From: CAZHWT01 sp964536215
Lineage (GTDB): Bacteria > Patescibacteriota > CAZHWT01
Direction of reading: 5' to 3'
Length of the DNA stretch: 16,092 nucleotides
Assembly (NCBI GenBank): GCA_964536215.1
Contig: CAZHWT010000031.1
Span: forward strand, 1 to 16,092
The first letter of the stretch is position 1. Each line of letters starts with the position of its first letter. Positions 6,012 through 13,711 of the stretch are shown here, one piece after another. The notes below the pieces were generated by a model. That model saw nothing but the letters and a program-made list of their open reading frames with translations. It was not told the origin of the DNA and made no database searches. A program made the translations under genes and the position numbers.

Positions 6012-6686
6012 ATGGTAAAAGTACTGGCTATGACAATGAGTTTGTTAATTATGGTGTGGGTTTGGATGCCAGTAATCAGCTTGGCAGAAGATCCAGCCGT
6101 AGAAGCGTTGCAGCAGAACGTGGCTGTTGCCTATACCCCACCTCAAGCTTCAGCTGAAGCGTTGTTAACACTACCCACCGTGTATGTATTGCCGGGGTCG
6201 TTTCTGTATTGGTTTAAGCACGTATATGAAGAGATTCAGTTGGTGTTTGCGTCTGATCCACAGGACCGATCGGCTCTGCTGTTAAAGTTTAGTCGAGCGA
6301 GATTGGCTGAAGGTTATCAGGCGCTCGGGCAAGAAAACTGGTCGGCTGCAACTGAATCATTTAAGGAATATCAACAGACACAAGAAGAGGTGGCGCAGTT
6401 ACTGGCTGATCTGCAGAGTCAGAAGAAGGATGTGACGCAGTTGCTTGATCAACTTAAGGCGCAGCTAGGCGTACAGCAGGCTATTGACCAGTTCAGTCAG
6501 AAGCATGCGCCTCAATCTAAGGCCAAAGAGATTGGAGCCTTGCTTAAGATTCGTCCAGCTCAGACATTGGCTCTGGCGGTTAATGAGGGCGGAGCATTAT
6601 TGGGCAGTCAAGATGAGCGGCAGGCCAGCCAATCAGCTCAAGTGACCCCTTCTGCCCAAGCTTCGGCGAGCGGGGAGATTCAATAA
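6012..6686 (+). CDS. Secreted DUF5667-like protein
   Basis: The 224-residue product has an N-terminal signal peptide (MVKVLAMTMSLLIMVWVWMP, cut probably after ISLA). A further in-frame start lies at 5958, but starting there would bury the signal sequence, and a TACACT -10 sits 6 nt before 6012. The core, LPGSFLYWFKHVYEEIQLVF followed by DPQDRSALLLKFSRARLAE, resembles DUF5667 proteins (PGSPLYxLKRxxE, then a helix with RLAE). The centre (about 105-165) is a Gln/Glu-rich helical stretch, probably a coiled coil. The tail is low-complexity Gln/Ser/Ala, like a wall-spanning linker. Function is unknown; in bacteria with this domain it is extracytoplasmic. There is no lipobox cysteine. Confidence 0.75.
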   Translation: MVKVLAMTMSLLIMVWVWMPVISLAEDPAVEALQQNVAVAYTPPQASAEALLTLPTVYVLPGSFLYWFKHVYEEIQLVFASDPQDRSALLLKFSRARLAEGYQALGQENWSAATESFKEYQQTQEEVAQLLADLQSQKKDVTQLLDQLKAQLGVQQAIDQFSQKHAPQSKAKEIGALLKIRPAQTLALAVNEGGALLGSQDERQASQSAQVTPSAQASASGEIQ

Positions 6687-6811
6687 ATCTCTATTTAAAT
6701 CCGGATATAATTGGGTTGGGCTGTGAATGGTAGGCTCGAAAGATTGATATGCTAGAGTGCTTGTCTGGCTCCTGGTCTGGGCTTGGCCGAGCGGGTTCAG
6801 AGAAAATATAG
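6687..6811. other. Spacer before galE
   Basis: No gene is seen. A TATAAT at 6706-6711 could be a second, upstream -10 for galE, giving a leader of about 107 nt. No strong hairpin or Shine-Dalgarno is apparent. Confidence 0.3.
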
Positions 6812-6817
6812 TACAAT
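6812..6817 (+). promoter_or_regulatory. -10 element TACAAT adjoining galE
   Basis: TACAAT ends 7 nt before ATG 6825, predicting a leaderless galE transcript. The sequence upstream (GAAAATATAG) is A/T rich, but no good -35 is present. Confidence 0.5.
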
Positions 6818-6824
6818 TGAGGGT

Positions 6825-7835
6825 ATGAGAATTTTAGTAACTGGCGGAGCTGGGTATATCGGCTCCCATACTTGTATAAGCTTGTTGGCCCAAGGTCACA
6901 AAGTAACGGTGGTGGATAACTTAAGCAACAGCAAGCAGGAAAGCTTGCGACGGGTGGCTTCGATTACTGGTCAATCGTTAGTTTTTCACCAAGTAGATTT
7001 GCTGGACGGCGTAGCGCTTAATAATGTGCTAGATTCGACCCAGATTGATGCCGTTATTCATTTTGCTGGCCTTAAAGCCGTTGGTGAATCGGTAAAGAGT
7101 CCGCTACTTTATTACAATAATAATGTCGTTGGCACGTTAAACCTGCTTGAAGCTATGGCCAAGCACAAAATTTTCAAGCTCATTTTTAGTTCGTCGGCTA
7201 CTGTGTACGGTGATCCGGACGATGTGCCCATAAAAGAAGATGCTCCGTTGCGCGTGGCGAGCCCATATGGGCGGACCAAGTTGATGATTGAAGATATATT
7301 GCGCGATGCTGGGGCGGCTGATGGCAAATGGCGAGTGGCGATTCTGCGTTATTTTAATCCGGTTGGGGCACATCCGTCTGGTCAAATTGGTGAAGACCCA
7401 CAAGGAGTGCCAAATAATTTACTACCTTTCGTCACCCAGGTGGCAGTGGGGACGTTGCCAGTGCTTAAGATTTTTGGCAATGATTACGATACGCCAGATG
7501 GTACGTGTGTGCGTGACTATTTGCATGTCATGGATCTGGCTGACGGTCATGTTAAAGCTTTGGAGTATGTCCAGGAGCATAGCGGGGTCAAAGCGTTTAA
7601 CCTGGGGACGGGCAAAGGGAGCAGTGTTTTGGAAGTAGTATCGGCGTTCGAGGAAGCAACTGGGGTACAGATTCCGCGCGAATTTGGGCCACGCCGACCC
7701 GGTGATGTGCCGCAATGTTATGCTGATCCGACATTGGCCCAGACAGAGTTGAACTGGAAGGCGGCGAGGAGTTTGTCTGAAATGTGTGCCGATGCTTGGC
7801 GGTGGCAGGAGCAGAACCCAAAGGGCTTCAGCTGA
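6825..7835 (+). CDS. galE: UDP-glucose 4-epimerase
   Basis: GalE interconverts UDP-glucose and UDP-galactose with bound NAD, supplying galactose donors for the glycosyltransferases downstream. The 336-residue protein has the Rossmann motif GGAGYIGSH (7-15), the VVDNLSNS dinucleotide segment, the catalytic Ser124 in FSSSATVYG, and Tyr148 with Lys152 in SPYGRTK. RYFNPVGAHPSGQIGEDP and the C-terminal GPRRPGDVPQCYADP are typical substrate-site segments of GalE. Start ATG 6825 is preferred over an in-frame codon at 6783, because homology begins at MRILVTGG and a TACAAT lies just upstream. Its stop codon lies within a perfect 14-bp palindrome (7825-7838). Confidence 0.96.
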   Translation: MRILVTGGAGYIGSHTCISLLAQGHKVTVVDNLSNSKQESLRRVASITGQSLVFHQVDLLDGVALNNVLDSTQIDAVIHFAGLKAVGESVKSPLLYYNNNVVGTLNLLEAMAKHKIFKLIFSSSATVYGDPDDVPIKEDAPLRVASPYGRTKLMIEDILRDAGAADGKWRVAILRYFNPVGAHPSGQIGEDPQGVPNNLLPFVTQVAVGTLPVLKIFGNDYDTPDGTCVRDYLHVMDLADGHVKALEYVQEHSGVKAFNLGTGKGSSVLEVVSAFEEATGVQIPREFGPRRPGDVPQCYADPTLAQTELNWKAARSLSEMCADAWRWQEQNPKGFS

Positions 7836-7838
7836 AGC
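7825..7838. repeat. 14-bp perfect palindrome over the galE stop
   Basis: GCTTCAGCTGAAGC is self-complementary and contains the TGA stop at 7833-7835. It could form a small hairpin or bind a dimeric protein, or be chance. Confidence 0.5.
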
Positions 7839-7853
7839 TGAGGCCAAAGGCAC

Positions 7854-7957
7854 AAGTCTCAAGAGTCCAAATGTCAGGCAAAGGTTTAAGATAAAAGTAG
7901 TAACTAAGGTAATTGATTCTTTGTTATTTTGTTTGGCATTTCGACTCTTGTCATTTA
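7854..7957. repeat. Inverted pair of AAGAGTCC blocks
   Basis: A forward partial copy of the conserved block begins at 7860 (CAAGAGTCCAAATGTCAGGC). A reverse-complement copy occupies 7921-7950 and reads TTTGTTTGGCATTTCGACTC before TTG. Pairing 7860-7880 with about 7928-7950 gives an imperfect long stem with a loop of about 45 nt. No 7-mer array accompanies it. It may act as a transcription barrier between galE and the next gene. Confidence 0.75.
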
Positions 7958-7960
7958 ATG

Positions 7961-7991
7961 CTTACCCCAATAGGCCCGGCCTATTGGTAAG
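7961..7991 (+). promoter_or_regulatory. Strong hairpin just upstream of the RmlB-like gene
   Basis: CCAATAGG (7967-7974) pairs with CCTATTGG (7980-7987) around CCCGG. After a 2-nt CC bulge, CTTA (7961-7964) pairs with TAAG (7988-7991). It ends 6 nt before the TACAAT at 7998. It could be an operator or the end of the galE transcript; no T-run follows. Confidence 0.5.
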
Positions 7992-7997
7992 TGATGG

Positions 7998-8003
7998 TAC
8001 AAT
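7998..8003 (+). promoter_or_regulatory. -10 element TACAAT adjoining the RmlB-like gene
   Basis: TACAAT ends 6 nt before ATG 8010, predicting a leaderless transcript. There is no good -35; the region where it would fall is the 3' part of the hairpin at 7961-7991. Confidence 0.5.
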
Positions 8004-8009
8004 ACCCTT

Positions 8010-9038
8010 ATGCGTATTTTAGTGACTGGTGGGGCGGGGTTTATTGGGGCAAATGTTATTCACTATTTGTTAGGTAAATATCCCGGCTATGACATTATTA
8101 ATTTGGATCGGTTAAGCTATTCGGGCAATCTGGAAAGTTTGGCTGATGTGCAGCATTTGCCGATGTATCATTTTGTGCAGGGTGATATTTGCAATGAGGT
8201 GGAAGTAGATGCCATTATGAGTCAGGGGATTGATGCTGTTATCCATTTAGCTTCAGAACCACATCCAAATCCTGAAGAGTCGGATCCATCACGCTTTATC
8301 CGCAGTGATTTATACGGAACCTATGTGCTGTGTGAAGCAGCCTCGGTGTATAACGTGGATCGGTTTATTCATGTGTCAACGGCTCATGCCTATGGGGTGG
8401 GCCGGGGGCACGATGGTCTGTTGCGACCAGCCACGGAAGCAGATGAATTAAAACCATTAGCTGCTCACGTTGCCAGTCGGATTGGGGCTGAGCGGCTGGC
8501 CTATGCCTATTTTGCCTCTCACCAGTTGCCAGTCATAATGGCGCGGTTAAGTAACGTGTTTGGGTCATACCAATATCCTGATCACGCCATGGCCGCTTGG
8601 ATAGTTTCGGCTATCCGTGGTGAAGTTATTTCCTTGGACAATCATGGACAATCTACTCACGACTGGATTCATGTGGCCGATGTGTGTTTGGCGTTGGATG
8701 CGCTGTTGCATAGCCGTAAGAATGAGGTGTCCGGTGAAGTCTTTAACGTAGGTACGGGCCATACTCGGAGTCAGATTGAAGTGGCCGAATTGATCGTCAA
8801 CTTCTTAGATCAGCCAAAACAATTGGTTCAAGTGACTGATAAGTCAGCTCTGAGTGGGGTGGCGGTGGATACGAGTAAATTGGAGCGGTTGGGTTGGACA
8901 CATAAGAAAGATTTTCATCAAGGGTTGGCACAAACAATTAGTTGGTATCAGAACAATGTGGAGTGGTGGGATAAGCTTCGCCAGTCGTCGCCGGAAGCAG
9001 TTTTGCACGTCCCATCGCTTGAGGATGATATGTTATGA
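8010..9038 (+). CDS. RmlB-like extended SDR protein with altered active site
   Basis: The 342-residue protein follows the dTDP-glucose 4,6-dehydratase fold along its length. It has GGAGFIGAN (7-15), LDRLSYSGNLESLADV (32-47), VQGDICN, SNVFGSYQYP (181-190), and an ending in LGWTHKKDFHQGL..WYQNNVEWW. The catalytic positions differ. Where RmlB has STDEVYG it reads STAHAYG (Asp and Glu become Ala125 and His126). The Tyr-x3-Lys pair becomes His153-x3-Arg157. The C-terminal RPGHDRRYAxD substrate loop reads KSALSGVAVD. Normal 4,6-dehydratase or epimerase chemistry is therefore unlikely. The NAD site looks intact, so a sugar-nucleotide-binding pseudoenzyme or a different reaction are options. The next gene overlaps its stop (ATGA). 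Confidence 0.85.
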   Translation: MRILVTGGAGFIGANVIHYLLGKYPGYDIINLDRLSYSGNLESLADVQHLPMYHFVQGDICNEVEVDAIMSQGIDAVIHLASEPHPNPEESDPSRFIRSDLYGTYVLCEAASVYNVDRFIHVSTAHAYGVGRGHDGLLRPATEADELKPLAAHVASRIGAERLAYAYFASHQLPVIMARLSNVFGSYQYPDHAMAAWIVSAIRGEVISLDNHGQSTHDWIHVADVCLALDALLHSRKNEVSGEVFNVGTGHTRSQIEVAELIVNFLDQPKQLVQVTDKSALSGVAVDTSKLERLGWTHKKDFHQGLAQTISWYQNNVEWWDKLRQSSPEAVLHVPSLEDDML

Positions 9039-9820
9039 ACAGGGGGCAAACACCCACAGTGAGCTGTGTGGTGACCACCTATAATTACGGGCGGTTTTTG
9101 GCCGAGGCTATTGATAGCGTGCTGCAGCAGACGCGGCCAGTGGATCAGATTATTGTGGTAGATGATGGGTCGACTGATGATTCAATTGACGTAGCTCGTC
9201 GGTATGGAGATCGGATTGAGTTGCTGCAGCAGAAGAATAGTGGTGTGGTTGTGGCTCGCAATAATGGTGCCGCTAGAGCTACGGGTGAGTTTCTTTTTTT
9301 TCTAGATGCAGATGACGTGTTAAAGCCGACGTTCGTTGAGCGGTTATTGGCAGTGTTGGCCGAGAGTGCGCCAGCGGTGTCATTAGCCTACTGCGATGCG
9401 GCGTTTTTTGGTATAGAGCAGGGGGTGGTTAGATCTCGGGCTTGGAGTCCGCGTAAATTGCTATATCGCAATTATGTTATTGGATCAGCTATGATGCGCC
9501 GGTCAGTTTTTGAGCGCGTAGGAGGATATAGCTCTGACTTGAATCAGGCGGCCAGTTTTGAAGATTGGGATTTATGGTTGAGTATTTTGGAGTCGGGTGG
9601 CCAGGGGGTATATGTACCGGAGGTCTTATTTAGCTACCGGTTGCATGGCAAGGGGCGAAACGGGCCAGCCCTGCGTCGACGGCCGGAGATGGAGGCTAGA
9701 CTGCGCGATCGTCATCGTGGATTATATACCGAGATGAGCAATAGACTCTATTTGGCTGTGTTTCAAACCGCAAGTCGGTTGCGCAATGCTGTTTTGAAAG
9801 CTCCTGGCACCGGCCAGTAG
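9035..9820 (+). CDS. GT2 family glycosyltransferase
   Basis: This is a 261-residue inverting GT-A fold enzyme, probably acting on the cytoplasmic face of the membrane in surface-glycan assembly. It has CVVTTYNYGRFLAEAIDSVL (11-30), the nucleotide-binding VVDDGSTDDS (41-50), the metal-binding DADD (91-94), and the ED of FEDWDLW (176-177), where the catalytic base is expected. No membrane helix is apparent. Sugar donor and acceptor cannot be told from sequence. It overlaps the stop of the RmlB-like gene by 4 nt, so the two are probably translationally coupled. Confidence 0.92.
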   Translation: MNRGQTPTVSCVVTTYNYGRFLAEAIDSVLQQTRPVDQIIVVDDGSTDDSIDVARRYGDRIELLQQKNSGVVVARNNGAARATGEFLFFLDADDVLKPTFVERLLAVLAESAPAVSLAYCDAAFFGIEQGVVRSRAWSPRKLLYRNYVIGSAMMRRSVFERVGGYSSDLNQAASFEDWDLWLSILESGGQGVYVPEVLFSYRLHGKGRNGPALRRRPEMEARLRDRHRGLYTEMSNRLYLAVFQTASRLRNAVLKAPGTGQ

Positions 9821-9850
9821 TAAGCCGTGGGGCATGGATAGTGAGTTTTT

Positions 9851-11041
9851 ATGAAGATTTTGTATGTTGCGGTTGAACCAATTTACCCGGCAGATACGGG
9901 AAGTCGGATTAGGGATTATCAACTCATAAAGGCTATGGCTGCCAAGCACCAGGTGGGGGTGGCATATCTGTCGGCTGAGGAGATGCCAGTAGAGAAGGAT
10001 GCGCCATATGAATCAGCGTGGCAGATTAAATTGCCCAAACCCTTGTCGACTTTGAGTGGTTTGGACAAATTGGGCAACTTGATGTGGGCGATTGTTCATA
10101 GATCGTTTCCAATGACTAGATTCTTTTTGGGGGCAGAGCAGCAGCATGCGTTACAGCGAGTAATGGAGCAATTCCACCCAGAGGTGGTGGTGATCCAATC
10201 GTCGTATATTTTGCCATTGGCGGCAATGCTTAAACAACGGTTTAAGGTGCCGGTGGTATTGGATGCGCATAATATTGAATGGCAGTTGCAACGACGGATG
10301 GCGGATACGGCCAGTAGTTCGGTGATTATGCGATGGGTTAAGCGATGGATGGCGGCAAATTTACGTCGGATGGAGAGTCAGGCAGAGGCGTGGGTGTCTG
10401 GTATTGCGGCCGTTTCGGAGATGGAGGCGACATGGTGGCAGAAACAATGCCCGAACGCTACAGTGTCTGTGGTGCCAAACGGAGTGGATGTAGATTTTTT
10501 TAAGACCAACAAAGCCTTGCCCCAGGCCCCGGTCGTGGCTTTTTGTGGTTCAATGTCGTATTTGCCAAATGATGAGGGGGCCCTGTGGTTTGCTCGGCAC
10601 GTTTGGCCGCTCCTGCAACAGGTTGTGCCAAAGATACGCTGGCTCATTATTGGTAAGGATCCGTCAGATAAAGTTCAAGCATTGGCTAATGACTACATAA
10701 CCGTAACTGGCCGGGTTGACGATGTCCGTACGTATATTGAGCAAAGTCGATTGTCTATAGTGCCGTTGTTGGCCGGGGGTGGGACGCGATTAAAAATTCT
10801 TGAAGCTATGTCGATGGGGCGAGTGGTGATTTCGACCACGGTGGGAGCAGAAGGGATTACGGCTAGCGACGGATTGGTGCTGGCCGATACGCCACAGCAG
10901 ATGGCTGATGCTATTGCCAAGATGCTAAAAAGTCCCAAATTAGTTCAATTAGGCGGGGCTAATCGCCGTCGAGTGATGGCTGATTATAGCTGGACAGCAA
11001 TCGGACAAAGAATGGTGGATTTGGTGGAGGCAGTAAGGTAA
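9851..11041 (+). CDS. GT4-type family glycosyltransferase (GT-B)
   Basis: This 396-residue retaining GT-B enzyme opens with MKILYVAVEPIYPADTGSRI, a start typical of GT4-like enzymes, with a glycine-containing acceptor loop. VVLDAHNIEWQLQRR at 136-149 and VVPNGVDVDFF at 207-217 mark the N-domain end and linker. The nucleotide-sugar site is LLAGGGTRLKILEAMSMG (306-323), with Glu318 in the E-x7-E region. It probably adds a sugar to a lipid-linked glycan at the cytoplasmic membrane face. It lies 30 nt after the upstream GT2 gene and shares the TAATG junction with the next gene, so it is part of the same operon. The Shine-Dalgarno is weak (GTGAG). Confidence 0.92.
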   Translation: MKILYVAVEPIYPADTGSRIRDYQLIKAMAAKHQVGVAYLSAEEMPVEKDAPYESAWQIKLPKPLSTLSGLDKLGNLMWAIVHRSFPMTRFFLGAEQQHALQRVMEQFHPEVVVIQSSYILPLAAMLKQRFKVPVVLDAHNIEWQLQRRMADTASSSVIMRWVKRWMAANLRRMESQAEAWVSGIAAVSEMEATWWQKQCPNATVSVVPNGVDVDFFKTNKALPQAPVVAFCGSMSYLPNDEGALWFARHVWPLLQQVVPKIRWLIIGKDPSDKVQALANDYITVTGRVDDVRTYIEQSRLSIVPLLAGGGTRLKILEAMSMGRVVISTTVGAEGITASDGLVLADTPQQMADAIAKMLKSPKLVQLGGANRRRVMADYSWTAIGQRMVDLVEAVR

Positions 11042-11952
11042 TGCGTGCGAGTGTCATTGTGCCAACGTTGAATCGAGGCTATGCCTTACTGGATACGCTG
11101 GAAATGTTACTTGATCAGGATATGGAAGAGTACGAGGTTATTGTAGTGGATCAATCTCCGCCATATGTTGATGACGTTGAGAAGCGATTGGCTAAGATTC
11201 GACAAAATAAAAGGCTGGTGTATGTAGCTGAAGCGAAAAAGTCTTTGCCTCATGCGCGAAATGTTGGCATAGGAAAGGCGCGGGGCACCTATATTATTTT
11301 TGTGGACGATGACGTAAAGGTGGAGTTGGACTTTGTTCGACAGCACTGTGATTTTCTGCAAGAGCGCGGCATAAAGGCGGCGGCGGGGCGGGTTATACAG
11401 CAAAACTTTCCTGAGGTAGGTGATTTGCCGGTCAAATTTACCCGCTTAGCTCGGGTAGAGGGGGCGTATCTTAATAGTCGGGTAGAGCGAGAAGTAGATA
11501 CGTTTCGAGGCTGCAATATGGCCTTTGTTCGTAGTCTGTTTGAAGAAGTTGGCTTGTTCGACGAACACTATACGGGCAATGCAGCTCGGGAGGAGAGCGA
11601 TGTGGCGATGCGATTGCGTCGTCGAGGGTGGCCTATCTTGCTCAATCCGCTGGCCGCAGTGGTTCATTTGGAGGCGCCGAGTGGTGGTTGCCGTGATCAG
11701 GTGACAACGGGGTCAGGGCCGAGCGATCAAAAGGCCGAGTTTTTTAAAAATGACTGCTATTTTTTTATGAAATTTTTTAATCATGCTCTGCTGGTGCGGT
11801 ATGTGTTAGGCCTTTACAAGGTGTTTGCCTGGGATAAACGATTTAGGCAACAAGGATTACAGTGGCGGCAAATGTGGATTATCACGTTGGGAGTGTTACG
11901 GGGGTTGCGACAGTATGTAGAGGTATGGCGTCGAGGCCAGTTGTTGCGGTAA
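11041..11952 (+). CDS. GT2 family glycosyltransferase
   Basis: This 303-residue GT-A enzyme starts at an ATG sharing its A with the previous gene's TAA, a stop-start overlap typical of termination-reinitiation. It has ASVIVPTLNRGYALLDTLEM (3-22), VIVVDQSP (33-40), the metal-binding VDDD (88-91), and REESDVAMRLRRRGW (183-197), where the ED-like acidic residues sit. The segment LPHARNVGIGKARG is the usual GT2 helix. The C-terminus (about 235-275) is hydrophobic and aromatic, and may associate with the membrane. Donor and acceptor are unknown. It closes the tight run of genes that starts with the RmlB-like protein. Confidence 0.92.
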   Translation: MRASVIVPTLNRGYALLDTLEMLLDQDMEEYEVIVVDQSPPYVDDVEKRLAKIRQNKRLVYVAEAKKSLPHARNVGIGKARGTYIIFVDDDVKVELDFVRQHCDFLQERGIKAAAGRVIQQNFPEVGDLPVKFTRLARVEGAYLNSRVEREVDTFRGCNMAFVRSLFEEVGLFDEHYTGNAAREESDVAMRLRRRGWPILLNPLAAVVHLEAPSGGCRDQVTTGSGPSDQKAEFFKNDCYFFMKFFNHALLVRYVLGLYKVFAWDKRFRQQGLQWRQMWIITLGVLRGLRQYVEVWRRGQLLR

Positions 11953-11992
11953 TCTTGGTGTGGAGCAGGTGGGTTGAGAATGCATAGAGTGT

Positions 11993-12008
11993 TACAATCA
12001 GTCAAGGA
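11993..12008 (+). promoter_or_regulatory. -10 element and Shine-Dalgarno of the flippase gene
   Basis: TACAAT at 11993-11998 is followed by AAGGA at 12004-12008, 9 nt before ATG 12018. The predicted leader is about 13 nt, just enough to contain the Shine-Dalgarno. It suggests that the flippase gene has its own promoter as well as possible read-through. Confidence 0.45.
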
Positions 12009-12017
12009 TTTTTAGAT

Positions 12018-13553
12018 ATGAGTCGAACCAAAAGTGTGCTGGGCAACTTCTCTTGGAGCTTGATTAGCAGTCTTAGTTTATTTATATACGGGTTTGTTAT
12101 TTCGGCTATTATTGCTCGAGTTCTGGGAGAGCACGATTATGGCGATTATACGTATTTAGTCTGGATGTATACGGTGGTGTCTTTGGTGGCAGCGCTGGGG
12201 TCTGGTCAGACCATTACCAAGCACGTGTCAGAGTGGGTGACGCAGGCCAAGCCGGGACGGGCAGCGGCTCTGGTGCGGCGATACGTCGGGGTGCAGACTA
12301 TCTTGGTGGGTGGGTTAATTATTGGTTTATGGCTGCTTTTACAACACAATCAGTGGCTAATAGGTAAGCCCGTTAGCTCGACTCATCTCCTTTTAGCCTT
12401 GGTAATTGCCCTACCAGTGACGCTGAACGCTACGTTTATTGTCACCTTGCAAGGTTTGCAGCGTTTTCGTCAGGTTGGGGTGGTAAGTGCGGTTAATGTT
12501 GCAGTGGCGTTGGGTTTAATTGCAATTTTGTTGCAGTTTAATCCCAGGATAACCACTTTTCTGAGTATCGTGTTAATAGCTCAGCTGGCCGCGTTGGGGT
12601 TGTATGGATATTATTTGCGAGACTTTTTGTGGCTGAGGGGACAAATAGAGGCCTCGGTATGGCGGCCATTGCTGGTGTTTGCGGCAGGAATCTATGCAAT
12701 TAGTTTTATTGATATGGTGGTGTGGCAGCGGTCAGAAATTTATTTTTTAGGTCGATTTGCGCCGCAACGCGAGATTGGTTTTTACAACTTGGCATTTGGC
12801 CTGGTAAATGCCTCGATTTATTTGGTGGTGTCGGCATTTAACTCGGTGTTGGTCCCAGTGTTTACTCGACTTCACATTGAGGATAAGGATGCTATCCACA
12901 CCGGCTTTTATCGGACGACCAAGTTGGCAGGTTTATTTGTCTTGCCGGCTGCCGTTGGCCTAGCGGTGATGGCGCCAAGTGTGGTGAGCATGTTGTATGG
13001 TGAGGCGTTTTTGCCAGTAGCAGAGTTGGTATGGATATTGGCCATTAGCGTGAGCGTGTCGGCCATTGCTGGGTCGGCAGCAGCTTTAGTGTATTCTCAG
13101 GGTAAACATTGGTTTAATGTTAAGACTGGGATTCCTTTGGCACTGGGTAATATTGGGTTAGATTTGTGGTTGATTCCGCATTATTGGGCAGTTGGAGCGG
13201 CTTGGGCCAATACGATTACTCAGGTAGTAGGAGTGAGTGTTTTGGTATGGTTTGTGCTGCATACGTTTGCTTTGCGGGCGCCGTTTGAGTCGTTGGCAAA
13301 ATGCCTGGTGGCGGCATTAGCAATGGGCGGTGTATTGTGGGGAGTTTATCTGGCGGGAGTGCATGACATCCTCTTTGTAGTGCTTGGCGTGCCGTTGGGA
13401 ATGACTGTCTATATGGCCGTGTTGTTGCCATTGCGAGTTTTGGATAGTACTGACATCTTGATGTTGCGATCGGTAGAAGAGGGGATGCATGGTCGAGCTA
13501 GGCACATTGTCGGGCGGGGAATCGGAGTACTGCAACGGTTTGCTCAGACTTGA
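12018..13553 (+). CDS. Wzx-type polysaccharide flippase (MOP superfamily)
   Basis: The 511-residue protein consists almost wholly of hydrophobic helices, about 12-14. It begins with the family-typical FSWSLISSLSLFIYGFVISA and IIARVLGEHDYGDYTYL, the latter matching the G-x-x-x-(Y/F)G segment of Wzx and related exporters. LAFGLVNASIYLVVSAFNSV and PAAVGLAVMAPSVVSMLYG are typical of helices 7-9 in these proteins. It would move undecaprenyl- or polyprenyl-linked sugars across the membrane after the upstream glycosyltransferases act. No polymerase gene is visible, so the exported unit may be a short, unpolymerised glycan. The start is supported by AAGGA 9 nt upstream. Confidence 0.92.
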   Translation: MSRTKSVLGNFSWSLISSLSLFIYGFVISAIIARVLGEHDYGDYTYLVWMYTVVSLVAALGSGQTITKHVSEWVTQAKPGRAAALVRRYVGVQTILVGGLIIGLWLLLQHNQWLIGKPVSSTHLLLALVIALPVTLNATFIVTLQGLQRFRQVGVVSAVNVAVALGLIAILLQFNPRITTFLSIVLIAQLAALGLYGYYLRDFLWLRGQIEASVWRPLLVFAAGIYAISFIDMVVWQRSEIYFLGRFAPQREIGFYNLAFGLVNASIYLVVSAFNSVLVPVFTRLHIEDKDAIHTGFYRTTKLAGLFVLPAAVGLAVMAPSVVSMLYGEAFLPVAELVWILAISVSVSAIAGSAAALVYSQGKHWFNVKTGIPLALGNIGLDLWLIPHYWAVGAAWANTITQVVGVSVLVWFVLHTFALRAPFESLAKCLVAALAMGGVLWGVYLAGVHDILFVVLGVPLGMTVYMAVLLPLRVLDSTDILMLRSVEEGMHGRARHIVGRGIGVLQRFAQT

Positions 13554-13601
13554 AGTGTTAGCTGGCTGGTTGCATGTCTTAGCTGGCTCTTACGTTGAGG
13601 T

Positions 13602-13620
13602 GCTACCGTTGGCAGGTAGC
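13602..13620 (+). terminator. Hairpin in the flippase-sulfatase spacer
   Basis: GCTACC (13602-13607) and GGTAGC (13615-13620) form a perfect 6-bp stem with a 7-nt loop, 49 nt after the flippase stop. No T-run follows, so it is an incomplete terminator at best. It lies upstream of the next promoter. Confidence 0.3.
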
Positions 13621-13670
13621 GAGGCAGTGTCTGCGCCATGGTGAGGGGTAAGGGTGCGTCTATGCTTGCT

Positions 13671-13699
13671 TTGACCAGTGGGAACAAATGGTGTATGGT
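13671..13699 (+). promoter_or_regulatory. Promoter of the sulfatase-like gene
   Basis: TTGACC (13671-13676), a 17-nt spacer and TATGGT (13694-13699) match sigma-70-type spacing well. ATG 13712 is 12 nt downstream, leaving a leader of about 5-6 nt with no Shine-Dalgarno. Confidence 0.6.
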
Positions 13700-13711
13700 A
13701 GAGCGTGATTC

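Noticed and set aside
6781..6824. TTGGCCGAGCGGGTTCAG resembling the D-arm of a class II tRNA
   Set aside because: No acceptor stem, anticodon arm or T-arm can be built around it, and the galE start follows at once.
7786..8022. Plus-strand frame bridging the galE end and the next gene
   Set aside because: It overlaps galE out of frame and crosses the inverted repeat; the sequence has no recognisable protein character.
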